A DNA stretch of 64,000 bases from Dasypus novemcinctus (GCF_030445035.2 NC_080698.1:7488038-7552037); one strand, 5' to 3'; shown: positions 47,828 to 64,000, counted from the stretch's first letter. Numbers and translations are program-made. The notes: generated by a model not told the origin, from the sequence alone.

Positions 47828-47930
47828 CTCCTTGGGAAGTGGATGGAGCTCAGTGGCTGAACGCCTTCTTCCAATGTATGAAGTTCTGGGTTCAATCCCC
47901 GGTACCTCCTAAAAAAAAAAAAAAAGGCAT
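47828..47930 (+). mobile_element. Short SINE at the inversion edge
   Basis: 'aagtggatggagctcagtgg' head, 'ggttcaatccccgg' B box, 15-base A tail. Counterpart of 16697-16793. It lies immediately next to the right edge of the ERV inversion. Confidence 0.7.
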
Positions 47931-48245
47931 AGTTCCAGAGAATGCATGGCACCTGGATGGTTTAGCTGGTGGACAGCCTCCCACGTGGACGGCTGTGGCT
48001 GTGCTGCCCAGCCCTGACACTATTTGGTGCAAAACAGGCAGCGTGCAAAGCAGTCACTGGGCTGAATTCAGAGCACGTGGATGGTTACAGTACATGCATC
48101 CAGGAAAGAATTAATGTGTATTGATCGTTGGGCAGCATACAAAGGCCTTTACCGCTTAGATGGCAATTTGAAAATAAGAACAATGGACTGTTATGGGTCA
48201 CCCTCTGTGAGGGAGATGTCTATGGAGGGGCATCTGGGACAGTAA
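47930..48245 (+). pseudogene. ERV RNase H remnant, unit 2
   Basis: Homologous to 16795-17110, same orientation, with frameshifts. Cut abruptly near 48245, where the sequence jumps to L1 that corresponds to about 21530 in unit 1. Confidence 0.65.
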
Positions 48246-48739
48246 GAATAGAGAAGATGTCCACACAACAGCAGCAGAACACACATTATTTTCAAGTGCA
48301 CACGGAACATTTACCAAGAAAGATCATATTCTAGGCCATAAAACAAATCTCTTGCTTTGCAAGAAATGTTTTTAAAAAGTTCTTCAGAGAAAAGGAAAAT
48401 GATACAGTTTAGAAACACAGGTGTGTACAAAAAAAAGGAACACTGGAAGAGGAATAAACGAAAGTAAAAGAAAATCTTTATTTTTCTTATTCTTGACAGA
48501 TCTAGCAGATAATGGTGGTCAGTTCAGATAATCATAGCAACAAACTATTGGAGGATTATAGCTTATTGATAAGTGAAATGTATGAGAGCAATGTTATAAG
48601 GGATGGGAGAGAGGGGTATTGGCCATACTCTGTAACATACCTGCTCTACACATGAAGCAGTATAACATTTATATGAAAGTAGACTTAGGTTCGTTGCAAA
48701 TGCATATCTCAAACTTCAGGGCAACTCCAAAAATAATTT

Positions 48740-49146
48740 GTTTTTAAGACTTATTTTATTTATTTCTCTCCTCTTCCCCTCCTCCCCCTATTGTCTTGCT
48801 CTCTGTGTCCATTCGCTGTGTGTTCTTCTGTGTCTGCTTGCATTCCTGTCATGCGGCACCAGGAAACCGTGTCACTTTTTTTGTTGCATCGTCTTGCTGC
48901 GTCAGCTCTCCGCGTGTGCGGCGCCACTCCTGGGCGGGCTGCGCTTTTTTTGCATGGGGTGGCTCTCCTTGCAGGGTGCTCTCCTTGCGTGTGGGGCACC
49001 CCTACGTGGGGAACACCCCTGCATGGCACATCAGCACTGCACGTGGGCCAGCTCACCACACGGGTCAGGAGGCCCTGGGTTTGAACCCTGGACCTCCCAT
49101 GTGGTCGGTGGACCCTCTATCAGTTGAGCCACAACTGCTTCCCTCA
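48740..49146 (-). mobile_element. DAS-type SINE variant
   Basis: Minus strand, head at the right end ('ctatcagttgagccacaact'). Flanked by a perfect 12 bp repeat 'caaaaataattt' at 48728-48739 and 49147-49158. Confidence 0.9.
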
Positions 49147-49339
49147 CAAAAATAATTTTTAAAAGAAGTATAACTGATATGCTCAGAGAAGAGGGGAAAA
49201 TGAAAGCATATAAATACTCAATTAAAATCAGATAAGATTAAAATAAGACTAGAAAAAAAAAAGAACAATGAATGAATAGAAAAGTTACAAGTATTATAGA
49301 TGCTAATCCAGTGATACCAGTAATTATTTTTTTCAAATG

Positions 49340-49915
49340 GCAGCTGTATTCTTTTCTTTTTAAAGATTTATTTATTTGTGTTTTTCCCCCCTTCCCCTCC
49401 TCTTTTCCCTCCCCCACCCTCTTGTTATGGCCATCTGTGTCCTTTCGCTGTGTGATCTTCTGTATCTATTTCTCTTTTTTTTGTCTTCTCATTTTTTCTC
49501 CTCTAGGATTCACCAGAATTTGATCCTACAGACTTCTGATATGGAGAGAGGTTCCCTGTCAGTTGCACCACCTCAGTTCCTGGTTTCTGCTGCACTTCAC
49601 CTTGACTCTCCCCTGCATCTCTCTTTTGTTGTGTCATCTTGCTGCCTGACTCACTTGTGCAGACACTGGCTCACTGTACAGGCATTCACATGGGCTCTCG
49701 GCTCGCTACGCGGGCACTAGGCTCTCCACGCCGGCACTCCTGCGGACACTCAGCTCGCCATACAGGCACTCGGCTCACCACGCAGGCACTTGGCTCACCA
49801 CACAGGCACACTGTCTCTTCTGTTTCACCAGGAGGCCCCAGGAATCAAATCTGGATCCTCCTATATAGTAGGTGGAAGCCCTAGCACTTGAACCACATCC
49901 ACTTCTTCCCACCAG
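49340..49915 (-). mobile_element. Two-part SINE, same family as 6257-6735
   Basis: Minus strand; C-rich tail at left, head near 49900 ('gaaccacatccacttcttcc'). The middle holds a short array of 'ctcggctcgc(t/c)a' units (about 49690-49810) spaced about 20 bp. 'ccagtaatta' occurs on both sides. Confidence 0.75.
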
Positions 49916-50614
49916 TAATTACTTTAAAAGTCAATGATCTAAATATACCAATTAAAGGATCGAGATTACTAGAGCAGTTTAAAAAAAAAAGACCCACTTG
50001 TATATTCTCTGAAAACATCCACAATAAATATATAGACACTGATTGAGTAACAGTAAAAGAATACAGAAAGGTAGACCATGATAATGCTAATTATTTTTAA
50101 AAGCTGGGATAGTTGTATTAATTACAAATTTCAGAGCAAGAAAAATTATCAGGGATAAAAAGATATAATATAATTGATAAAGAGGTCAATTATCCAATTA
50201 ACAACCTTGAACGTGTGTATACCTAACAAGAGAGCATCAAAATAAATGGGACAATGATAGAACTGCAAGGAAAAATAAATAAATCCATTATCATAGCTGA
50301 AGAATTAACTGCATGCTTCTATAAGTAATTGACAGATCTAGTAGGCAAAAAATCAGTGATGATGTAGTGGAGCTGAACAGTACCAACAATTGACTGGATC
50401 TTCACATTTAGAGAAACTTCAGCCTAAAACAGCAGAATACATATTCTTCTCAAAGTCATATAGGACATTAGATAGACCATACACCAGGAGATAAAACACA
50501 TCTTAACAAATTTTAAAGACAGGAAATCATATAAAATATGCTCTTAGACCACAGTGGAATTAAACTAGAAATCTACAAGAGAAAGATAACTGGAAAATCA
50601 CAAAATATTGACCA

Positions 50615-51025
50615 GGGAAGTGGACTTGGCCCAGTGGATAGGGCGTCTGTCTACCACATGGGCGGTCCGCAGTTCAAACCCCAGGCCTCCTTGACCCGTG
50701 TGGAGCTGGCCCACGTGTAGTACTGATGCGCACAAGGATGCCATACAGGGGTGTCCCCCGCGTAGGGGATCCCCACGCGCAAGGAGTGCGCCCCATAAGG
50801 AGAGCCGCCCAGTGCAAAGAAAGTTCAGCCTGCCCAGGAATGGTGCCGCACACACAGAGAGTTGACACAGCAAGATGACACAACAAAAAGAAACAGATTC
50901 CCATGCTGCTGACAACAACAGAAGCGGACTAAAAAGAAGAACATGCAGCAAATGGACACAGAAAGCAGACAACTGGGGGGGGGGAGGGGGAGAGAAATAA
51001 ATAAAATAAATCTAAAAATATATAT
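50615..51025 (+). mobile_element. DAS-type SINE
   Basis: Full-length, direct repeat 'atattgacca' at 50605-50614 and 51026-51035. Tail contains a G run and (aaataaa)n. Confidence 0.93.
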
Positions 51026-51462
51026 ATATTGACCAAAGATGAAGTCTCAAGGAATATTGAAAAATATTTTGAACTAAATGAAAATGAAAATACAATTTGT
51101 GTGATGCTGTAAAAGAAGGGCCTAGAGGGAAATGCATAGCATTGAATGTATGTAATGGAAAAGAATGCTTTCAATCAATAACCTAAGCTTTGACCTTAAA
51201 AATCTCAAAAAAAGAAAAGCAAAACTATGCAGAGGAAAAGAAACAATAAAAATTAGAGAAGAAATCAACGAAATTGAGAACGGGAAAACAATTGAGAAAA
51301 TCAATGAAATCAAAAGATGATCCTTTGAAAACATCAATAAAATTGACAAACCTCTGCTATCTAAGAAAAAAAGAATATACAAATTACCAATATCAGAAAT
51401 GAAAGAGAAGCCATCAGGACTGATCCCATGGACATGAAAAGGATACTAAAGGAATATTATGA

Positions 51463-51673
51463 GGGGTGGGAGGTGTAGAGGAATCTTTTATATTTTTTAA
51501 TGTAACATTTTTTTGTGTGATGTATATATCTTCAAAAAAATACAGTTTACAAAAATGTGGTGGGGGTGGGGAGTGGGTTATATGGGAACCTCTTATGTTT
51601 TTTTATGTTTTTTAATGCAACATTCCTTGTGCTCTATTAACTTTAATTTTTAAAAAGAGAGTGGGGGAAACAA
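51463..51673 (+). mobile_element. LINE-1 3'-end insertion
   Basis: 211 bp of L1 3' UTR ('ttttttaatgtaacattttt' type sequence, repeated twice). Perfect 15 bp repeat 'aaaggaatattatga' at 51448-51462 and 51674-51688. Unit 1 site (about 23415-23430) is empty. Confidence 0.88.
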
Positions 51674-52457
51674 AAAGGAATATTATGAACAACTATATGC
51701 CCATAAATTTGTTAAATTAAATGGGCGAACTGCTTGAAAGACACAAATAATCAAAACTCACACAAGGAGTATATCTATTAAAGAAATTGAATCCCCAAAA
51801 TTAATTACCTTCCAAAAAGTAAGTAGTCACTACACCCAGATAGCTTCACTGGTGAATTCTACTATACATTTAAGGAAGAAATAATACTAATTCTACAAAA
51901 GTTCTTCCAGAAAAATTGAAAACCAGGAATACTTTCCAAATCATTCTATGAGACTACAATTACCTGCTACCAAAAACAGAGTCATTACAAGAAAAAGAAA
52001 CTAAAGAATGTAGTCCCTATGAGTATATATACAAAATGCTAAATAAAATATTATCAAATCCAAACATATATAATACATATGAACAATTGAGATTTACTCC
52101 AGGAATATAAGGTTTATTCAATATGTAAAAATCATATAGCTAAGGATAAAAGAAAAATCATATGATCATCTTAATAGATGCAGAAGAAGCCAACACAATC
52201 AAATTGTCCCATCCTTGGCCTGGAGAAATGTCTTTGGTTGGATTCCCTGGAAACAGAATCTGAAACAGAATTGTATGCAAAGGTTGGTGAAGGGCACTCT
52301 TGGCGGATAAGCCTGTTAGAGAGCAAGTGAGGCAAAACTGGAGAACGGGAGAAGTGAGGCTACAATGCAGTTGCAACTGAGGGTTCCACTGATCCTACAA
52401 GAAGCCCTTCCAAGTTGTCCCAAATTGAGGCAAGGAGGCTGGGCCCTCGTATCCCAG

Positions 52458-52889
52458 TGTGGTGGTTTGGAACTGTGTGTATTCTGGAAAATCATGTTCA
52501 TAAAGCTAATCCATTCTTGTGGCTATAAATCCAGTGTAAGTAGGAACTTTTGATGATGAGGTTACTTCAGTTAAGGCATGACCAAGGGTAGGTCTTAATC
52601 CTCTTACTTAAGTCCATTATAAGAGAATAAATTGAGACAAAGAGTTAGAAAGCCATGGAAGCATGAAGCTGAAAGCAATGAAACTGGAAGAGAAGAATGA
52701 TACCAGCAGAGGCTGCCACGTGCCTTGCCTTATAGCAGAGGAGTCAAGGATCGCTAGCAGTCTTCAGGTAGAAAGCATCACCTTGGTTTGGACATTTTTC
52801 CCAGCCTTAAGACTGTAAGCGAATAAATTCCCATTGTTAAGCCAACCCATTTAATGGTATCTGCTTTGGCAGCCTAGCAAACTAAAATG
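52458..52889 (+). mobile_element. Solo LTR shared by both units, unit 2 copy
   Basis: Counterpart of 24675-25109, preceded by CCCAG. The right end is slightly decayed. Confidence 0.75.
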
Positions 52890-54716
52890 GCAAGCTTCAC
52901 CAATCATTTGTTATAGTTTACCCTCTGAGCTAACTGGCTCCTTGCCAATTAATTTATTTCTTAGTAAGGGATGCAGCTAGAATCAATATTTGCATAGCTG
53001 GCGAATAGGTACATTTTCTCTGTAAATGGGGTCTGGGGGAACACCACATGTCCACTGCAGGAAGCCTCTTGAAATTGGCTCCTGAATTGTTTAGACACAA
53101 TTCGAGTGGTCTTTGATAGCTCCTTCCTGTCTGCTATGACAAGGAATTTCAGCCTATTTTATACATCTCCTGCCCCAGACCTGGAAATTTTGCAAGCCAT
53201 TTCTCCAAGAAACTCTGGTTTCTTTTAGTGGGAAATAATATTTCAAGACCACAATCTGGTACTAGGCATGCTCATTGCTACACAGCCAATCCCCTTACGG
53301 AAGGGTCCCCCTAATGTCCACCTCTTCCCTCCTATATGCAATCCATATCTTATCCGTGGTTCCATCCCATAGACTGACACGTAAAAGATACCATGCAAAT
53401 TACTTTTAGAAAAAATAAAAATAGCTAACATTTACTTAGCCCTTGTTTTGTTCTCTGGGAAGCCGTGATGGGCTTTTCTGGTGCCAGAGGATCTTCCTAG
53501 TAACCAGCTTGAATGCTTGAATGGAATTGCTGTTCCCCCAGAACAAGAAACACACTATAACATCGTCCACACCAAACGGCATCCTATCTGGGGCCAGAAA
53601 CTTCCCAGCGCTTGGGACTGTTCCCACAGAAGGGGCTCTAAGTCTTGCCTACCCATGTGTTCTTTTTCCTCTTCACCAAGGCAACATGGAAAGGAAAGGA
53701 GGGACAGAGCAACGAGTTGAGAAGACAGTGAGAGGAAGGAGTAAGGTGACAGAAGAGGGTATTAATTTATCCATTCATTTATTAATTTCACAAATATTTC
53801 CTGAACTCCTGATCTTGCCCAAGCCTGCAGCTGGAGGATGGCAGATAGAGGACAAGACAGTCCTCTGGCCTCGAAGAACAAAATATCAAGGAGCTGAAAC
53901 CCGAGAAAGGAGCAGGCACACTCGGAGTCAGGGGAGCCTGGATAAAAGCATGTTTCACAGCCCCAGGTGGTGAACAGTAGAGGGTCTTGCGAGGAGAGAG
54001 CTTGTGCTGGGCCTTCACAGATGAGAAGGAAGAGGGAAGGAAATGAGGAGCCATAATGTAATTTCCAGCACAGGTAACAACCTGGAAAGGAACAAGGTGG
54101 CTTGTTCTGAATGAACTGCCCAGCTAGGCATCCATAGAAAGAATGGAAAGACCATAACCTAGGGCTTACTGGCGGCCCAATGATAACTGGGTGCTCCAGC
54201 ACTGGCCAAGGAAGAGTGGGAGAGCAGGAGATACAGGCTAGGGGGTGATCAGTAACCAGCGAGGTGACTCTGGGATATTAGGTATGCTACCTGGATACAA
54301 ACACACATACACACGCAAACGGGGAGCCCCTGCCTCCATCCCTCCACCCCCACCCTAGGGGGCACTCATCTTTGGTCTCAAGAGATCTTCAAGGCATACC
54401 TGCAGCACAGCAGCAAAAAGAAAGGCTGGGGGGAGCACGTGCACCATGCACCAGCTTCTGTCCCTCTTGCTCCTGTGCTGCAGAGGCTGTTAAACTCATC
54501 TAAAATAACACCACCTACACACTATTAAAAAGCCCAGGCTGCAGGACCTAAGGTCGTCCACTAGATTTACATCGGGGAAGGCAGGCTTCTCACTCTGGCT
54601 CATCTAAAGTTTAACAGGGACAATGAACATCTCCCTTAGCTAAATGGGAAATGAGTTCTCTTCAGAGTATGTGATACGTGAGCAGAGATGCAGAACGCAC
54701 AGGGGACTCTCAAGAA
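52890..54716. other. Duplicated intergenic DNA downstream of protease B
   Basis: Colinear with 25110-27046 and then with 29430-29740. Lacks the L1 tail and HAL1-type insertions of unit 1. The open frame 53521-53973 has no domain and is broken in unit 1. No gene seen. Confidence 0.55.
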
Positions 54717-54722
54717 TTTATT
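54717..54722 (-). terminator. Polyadenylation signal AATAAA, protease B
   Basis: Canonical signal on the minus strand, 535 bases after the stop codon of protease B. Confidence 0.6.
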
Positions 54723-55257
54723 CAGTTGACAACTTAAATCTCGACACTCCATAAGGCCTCAACACAACGGGGAGTCTCTGGACGTGGCCACCAGGGCACA
54801 CAGGAAGGGGGTTCCAGGACTGGGCCGCCCCACGTGGGCCTGTGGGGCAGAGGCTGTCCTTTCACAGATGGATCCACACTGGGGTGCCAGGGAGCTTCCC
54901 AGCTCCAGAGAGCCGAGGCCAGAGGGAAATGCCAGGCCTTGTACCCCACAGGGAGGTGGCGACGCCTGCTTCACTCTCTTTGCTGGTGATGTTCTCCAAA
55001 ATTCCCACGAATCATCAGCTCCACCTGGCAGGTCAGGGCCCACTGGCTGGATCGTTCACAGCCAGGGTCTGAGTGTGCCTCAGGCAGGTGACAAGTGCCC
55101 TGGGCCGGGGCTGCCACACTCTGTCGTGTGGATCTCCACAGGGTCAATGGATCCAGCCGGAATATGAGGAAGTGCAGACAGGAAGCCTGGGAGGTGGAAG
55201 CAGAGGCTTGGTGCGAGAACCAGAGACTGGAGGGGAGTGCGCTGGGCCATCACAGGG

Positions 55258-59433
<4,176 letters not shown>

Positions 59434-59850
59434 GGCCCGCTCCTCTCGCGGGCGCCCCCTCGCGGCGGCTGCGCCCCTGCCCGCGCTTCTGGCGGGCGCC
59501 CGGGAGGGGGCGCAACTCTAAAGGGACCCCCGCCCGGACCCTCCCTTTGCGTTGCTTTAAGTCTCTAAGTTTGTGTAATTTTTGTCCAGCAGCAGTAGAA
59601 AACCCAGAGGGAGGCGGAGGGGTGTCCGTGGCCCCCTCCAGGGCTTCTTGAGCCCTTCCAGGGTCCTGGTTCAGCCCGACCCCTCCCAGAACCTGGCCAT
59701 CTGGGACCTTTGTCGTGGGGATTGTCACCCCCTCGGTGCTGCCCGCTCAGCAGCTTCACCGTTAGGGTACAGCGGGGCGTCGATTCCATCTCCTGCTAAG
59801 GCTGCTGCTTAGCAACCCCTGCTTACTACCACTTCCATTTAGAGAGTGCA
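59434..59850 (-). promoter_or_regulatory. CpG-rich 5' region of protease B
   Basis: Nearly identical to the region upstream of A, including the CTCF-like core at 59451-59465 and a GC box. No TATA seen. Promoter role inferred. Confidence 0.4.
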
Positions 59851-61121
59851 ACAAAATTTTTGACCCTAGAAGATGCCTAATCATGGAATTTGTAGTCAAT
59901 TTATTTTGCGGGCTGTGGCCCAAGAGTAATTACCTTGTCAAAGCAGGATTTCCTTTCATCCTTGCCTGCAGACCAGCCAAGTACTGCCTCAATTGCACTC
60001 TCTCTGTCAGAGTTTGCTAAGTATTACAAGGAGGAAGCAACAGTCATCAATTATTCTAAACTGTCCCTATTATTTCTGCTAATAAAACCGCTTTGGTCAG
60101 CACGTGGCAACCTTCCAAAGTACAACAACAAGAACCGTGTGGCCAAAGGTGTCAATAGTAATGAGAGTCATCAGCTTTCCAGCTTGCCATGTCTGAGCCC
60201 TTAAAATATGCCTCCCAACTCCCTCACCAAACTAATACTCTGTATTTAGATTTTTTACTTGTAGCTCCTCACTTCCAGGATAATCTTTATGAGGATTGCT
60301 TTTTTTTTGGCTGCAAGTGGTAGAAAACCCAAAATAACAATGACTTAAAGTAACAGAAGTTCAGAGGTGGACAGCTCATGACTGGTAGGACAGTTTCACA
60401 CATTTGTCAAGTACTCAGATTCTACTTATCTTGGTCTTCACTGTCCTCATCACATTGCATTCAGAATGGCTACCTGAGCTCCAGCCATCACATCCACATT
60501 CCAGCCAGGAAGGAAAAAACAGGATAAGAAGGGTGAGCCCTTTCCAGAAGTCGCACAACTTTTTCTCCTTTGCTTGTAATTTGACACATGAACATATCCA
60601 TATAAATGAATGCAAGGGAGGATTAAAAGTGAAGTTTTGTTCCAGGAAACAATGTGGCCAACTTAAAACCAGGGATTTCAAATCTCAGAATAAATTAGAG
60701 CATAACAGTAGGCACTAAGCAGTCTCTGCCACATCATATTTGAACAGGGAATTCAGGGAGAAGAAAGAGGGATTCAGAGCATGGCAATGCTTTTACATTA
60801 TTTGGGGTTCCTAATAAGTTATGTGTGGCTACCAGAAGATAGTATAACATTACACTCAACAGGAGGATCGACAACTTATCTAATCAAAGAAAAAAAGAGA
60901 AACAAAATAAAGCAGGAAAAATGTTCTGAAATAAGAGCATTTGCAATAAGTAGAATGAATTAAAAAGTCCAGACTAAAGCAAGGACTTTTGAAGTGGAGA
61001 AAAGGATAAGGTCGGTAATATGCTATCTTAAAGAGTCAAATTTACAACAAAAGATTCAGACAATTTGGAAAGAGTGATTGAAAAAGAAGTACCAGGCAAA
61101 TATGAACCAAAAGAAAGGTGG

Positions 61122-61689
61122 TGTATTAGTCAGCCAAAGGGACGCTGATGCAAAATTTGGTTTATATAAAGAGTATTTGGGGGAGGGAGGTAAAAGCTTA
61201 CAGTCACAAGGCCAAAGAGAGTAAATTACTTCCCTCACCAAAGTCTGTTGCCATGTGTTGGAGCAAGATGGCTGCTGGTCTCTGTCCAGGTTCAGCTTTC
61301 CTCTTTAGGCTCCGTGATCCCAGCTTCTTCCGGTCTCAGCTAGGGGCTGGTGTAAGTCTCATCTCTCTCCTGGGGGCTCATATCTCTCCTGGCTCAGTTG
61401 CTCTGCTCTCTCCACAAGGCCAGCTGTAAACTATCAGGAAAGTGGCTCGGCTCTTTCCCCAGGGCTCCACTGTCCAAACTAAATTCTCACTCTTCTGTGT
61501 GAGAATCTGTTTTCCCAGCTCACCAAGAGGGCAGGAACTCCACAAATCAAAGCCCTAATCTTAATTTAATCAACTGAAAGTGAAACCTCTGAATTTAATA
61601 CAATCTAATATGCCCAGAGGAACAGACCAGTTCACAAACCAAATCCAATATCTGTTTTTGGAATTAACAAATAATATCAAACTGCCACA
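61122..61689 (-). mobile_element. Solo MaLR-like LTR
   Basis: A 568 bp LTR of the same family as 8077-8647, minus strand. Plus-strand ends 'tgtattagtcagcc' and 'atcaaactgccaca'. Perfect 5 bp repeats GGTGG at 61117-61121 and 61690-61694. The empty site is at about 35170-35178 in unit 1. Confidence 0.9.
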
Positions 61690-62139
61690 GGTGGTATAGA
61701 AATTCATTCTCAGGCAATAGCATTTAAGGCAAAGACCACGAAAAGGGACAGAAAGTATTATTTTATGCAGTAGACACAGAAAATAATCAAGATGATGCAA
61801 TGACTAGCCCCTGATTTATAAAGTACATGTGGCCAACTTATAGATAATTAGAACTTTTAATATGATCTTCTTAAGGAAATTGATAGATTGAACATGCAAA
61901 ATTAAGCCAACATATAAAAGATTCGGCTACCACAGCTAGTAATCTTGACCTAAAAGCTACATGAAGAATTTTATGACTGCCAACATAGAACACCCATCCT
62001 TACTGAGCACACAGGGAATCTTCATAAACAAGGCTACAAAGAAAGAACAATAAACTCCAAGAAATTAGTGTTGAAGGACTAGGGTCTTGGGTCACAAGAT
62101 GATATTACAATCAGTTTTTTAACATGTTACAGACCCCAT

Positions 62140-63158
62140 TGTAGCAGTTTGATATTATTGATGATTTTCAAAAAGAAATATTGGGGGAAGCAGATGTGGC
62201 TCAACTGATAGAGCATCCACTTACCATATAGGAGGTCCAGGTTCGATACCCAGGGCCTCCTGCCGTGTGTGGTGAGCTGGCCCACACACAGTGCTGCCAT
62301 GTGCAAGAAGGACTGTGCCATGCAGGGGTGCCCCCCACATAGGGGAGCCCCACACACACAGAGAGTGCCCTCTAAGGAGAGCCACCCTGCACCAAAAAAG
62401 CGCATCCCACCCAGGAGTGGCGCCACACACACGGAGAGCTGATGCAGCAAGATGATGCAACAAAAAGAGACACAGATTGAATCCTGGGGCCCCTGACCTG
62501 AATGCAAGTAGACACAGAAGAACACATAGTGAATGGACACAGAGAGCAGACAATAAATAACAGAAATAAATAACATATATTTTTTAAAAAAGAGAAATAT
62601 TGGATTATGTTTATAAACTGATCTTTTCCTCTGGGAATATTATATTATATTGGATTCATAGGTTTACTTGATTAAGTAATTATGTAAACCTCTTGTGTTA
62701 GTAGGTCTTTGAGTCCCCAACCATTTGGTGGGTGGGGACTCACAGATAAAAGACATGGCAAAGGACAGAGTTGGGGGATTTCTAATGTCAGAGTTTTGAT
62801 GTTGGAGTTTGATGCTGAAGCCTTAAGCTGGAGCCCTGGAAAGTAAGGTGACAAAAGAAAGAGAAGCAAGCCCCAGGAAGAGAGGAACACTGAGCCCAGA
62901 AAAAGGCAAGCCCTGGGAAGAAAGGAACCTTGAACATGGAGAGCAGCAAGACCCTAGAAGGGAGGAACTCAGGAAGCTTGAATCCTCACAGATGTCGGCA
63001 GCCATCTTGCTCCAACTCATGCAAATTGACTTTGGTGAGGGAAGTAACTTATGCCTCATGGCCTGGTATCTGTAAGCTGCTACCCAAATAAATACCCTTT
63101 ATAAAAACCAACCAATTTCTGGTATTTTGTATCAGCACCCCTTCGACTGACTAATATA
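62140..63158 (+). mobile_element. Solo MaLR-like LTR with nested SINE
   Basis: Same LTR family, plus strand, interrupted by a SINE at 62185-62592. Perfect 5 bp repeats CCCAT at 62135-62139 and 63159-63163. The final CA has become TA. The empty site 'aaaatcccatgttctg' is at about 35593-35608. Confidence 0.9.
62185..62592 (+). mobile_element. DAS-type SINE in the LTR
   Basis: Full-length, direct repeat 'gaaatattgg' at 62175-62184 and 62593-62602. Confidence 0.92.
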
Positions 63159-63291
63159 CCCATGTTTCTGAAACAAAAACAAAAACAAAACCCTGCTAAC
63201 TAACCCTTCTATGAAAAGGAAATCATGAGGGAATGTATGAATATTTAGAGCTGAATCGTAATGGAAGCACTACATTAGAAAGTGTATGGGG

Positions 63292-63728
63292 GGAGGCAGA
63301 CTTGGCCCAGTGGATAGGGCGTCTGTCTACCACATGGGAGGTCCGCGGTTCAAACCCCGGGCCTCCTTGACCCGTGTGGAGCTGGCCCATGCACAGTGCT
63401 GATGCGTGCAAGGAGTGCCCTGCCACACAGGGGTGTCCCCTGCGTAGGGGAGCCCCACGCACAAGGAGTGCGCCCCATAAGGAGAGCCACCCAGCACGAA
63501 AGAAAGTGCAGCCTGCCCAGGAATGGCACCACCCACACAGAGAGCTGATGCAACAATATGATGCAACAAAAAGAAACACAGATTCCCGTTCCACTGAAAA
63601 CAACAGAAGTGGACAAAGATGACGACTCAGCAAATAGACACAGAACAGACAATCGGGATGGGTGGGGGAAGGGGAGAGAAATAAATAAATAATAAATAAA
63701 TCTAAAAAAATTTTTAAAATTAAAAAAA
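63292..63728 (+). mobile_element. DAS-type SINE, full length
   Basis: Close to a consensus copy: head 'gggaggcagacttggcccag', B box 'ggttcaaaccccgg', (aaataaata)n tail. Direct repeat 'aaagt(g/a)tatgg' on both sides. Absent from unit 1 (about 35708) . Confidence 0.92.
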
Positions 63729-64000
63729 CAAAGTATATGGGAAGCAGCCATAGCAGTCCTAGAGATTAATTTGTAGCTTTAACTATATCAGGTAAAAAGA
63801 ATACTGACAATAAATAATCTAAGTATTCAACCTGAGAAGGGCACATACTCGATCAACAGAACATACGCAATGAAAGGATTTTGGAGAAGGGAGGAAATCA
63901 TGGGAAAATGGAGTCAGAATTCAATAAAATATAGAAAAGTTTATAGAGAGCATGAACACAATCAGTATTTCATTCCTTGGAAGTCTAATAGACGGCAATG

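Larger units (their letters stand above)
42762..48250 (+). repeat. Unit 2 copy of 11221-17110
   Basis: Colinear at both ends (42762-44790 with 11221-13230; 47828-48250 with 16690-17110). The middle (about 44830-47805) is reversed. Contains two SINEs not present in unit 1. Confidence 0.8.
48280..52200 (+). mobile_element. Decayed LINE-1 ORF2, unit 2 copy
   Basis: Colinear with 21530-24420. Interrupted by four later insertions (48740-49146, 49340-49915, 50615-51025, 51463-51673), none of which is at the matching place in unit 1. Confidence 0.7.
59851..64000 (+). repeat. Third copy of the block upstream of the protease and C
   Basis: Colinear with 33901-36300, carrying three large later insertions (61122-61689, 62140-63158, 63292-63728). 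Runs off the window. Confidence 0.8.

Noticed and set aside
49690..49810. Possible CRISPR-like regular repeat
   Set aside because: Repeats are short, imperfect and lie inside a SINE in a mammalian genome; no spacer pattern.

Overview
The window reads as placental-mammal nuclear DNA, almost certainly a xenarthran and most likely the nine-banded armadillo (Dasypus). The main reason is the many full-length copies of a tRNA-derived SINE of the armadillo DAS type: an 'acttggcccagtgg' head, a 'ggttcaaaccc' B box, a GC-rich body and an (AATA)n tail. The rest is mostly LINE-1 pieces, endogenous retrovirus (ERV) and MaLR-like LTR elements. The only genes I can support are two five-exon chymotrypsin-fold (S1) serine proteases on the minus strand. 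Both resemble the testis serine proteases PRSS42/43/44. All splice sites, reading phases, catalytic residues and cysteines are present in both. Copy A runs from 33488 down to 30265 (329 residues) and copy B from 59433 down to 55258 (326 residues).

Layout. The window is a large segmental duplication in direct order with a period of about 31.5 kb, plus one inverted piece. Unit 1 (about 11.2-42.4 kb) holds an L1 3' part, an ERV, L1 and LTR blocks, protease A, then a block called C here (34.7-42.4 kb). Unit 2 (about 42.8 kb to the end) repeats this order with protease B and the start of another C. At the left, 0.67-8.08 kb is a reverse-complement copy of C. A MaLR-like provirus with both LTRs (8077-11220) sits exactly at the junction of inverted C and unit 1. 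Within unit 2 the gag-pro-RT part of the ERV (about 44.8-47.8 kb) is inverted relative to unit 1. Several SINEs, solo LTRs and L1 tails are present in one copy and absent from the matching place in the other, often with intact target-site duplications, so they postdate the duplication.

How the genes relate. Exon 1 and much of the intronic and flanking DNA are nearly identical between A and B, while exons 2-4 and the second half of exon 5 differ strongly. Exon 4 differs at about 34 of 155 bases against roughly 4-5% in the adjacent intron. This is the opposite of the usual pattern and suggests diversifying selection on the catalytic domain together with gene conversion of the surrounding DNA. 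Both proteins have Thr, not Asp, at the position equivalent to trypsin 189, so neither should be a standard trypsin. Both end in a hydrophobic tail suited to membrane or GPI attachment.

Other possible regulatory DNA: a GC-rich TATA/CCAAT block with three 40-41 bp repeats at 20.35-20.76 kb (probably an LTR), and a CpG-rich stretch with a possible first exon at 21.1-21.4 kb. Both lie in a block missing from unit 2. All homologies are from reading the sequence and from memory of the families; no search was run.
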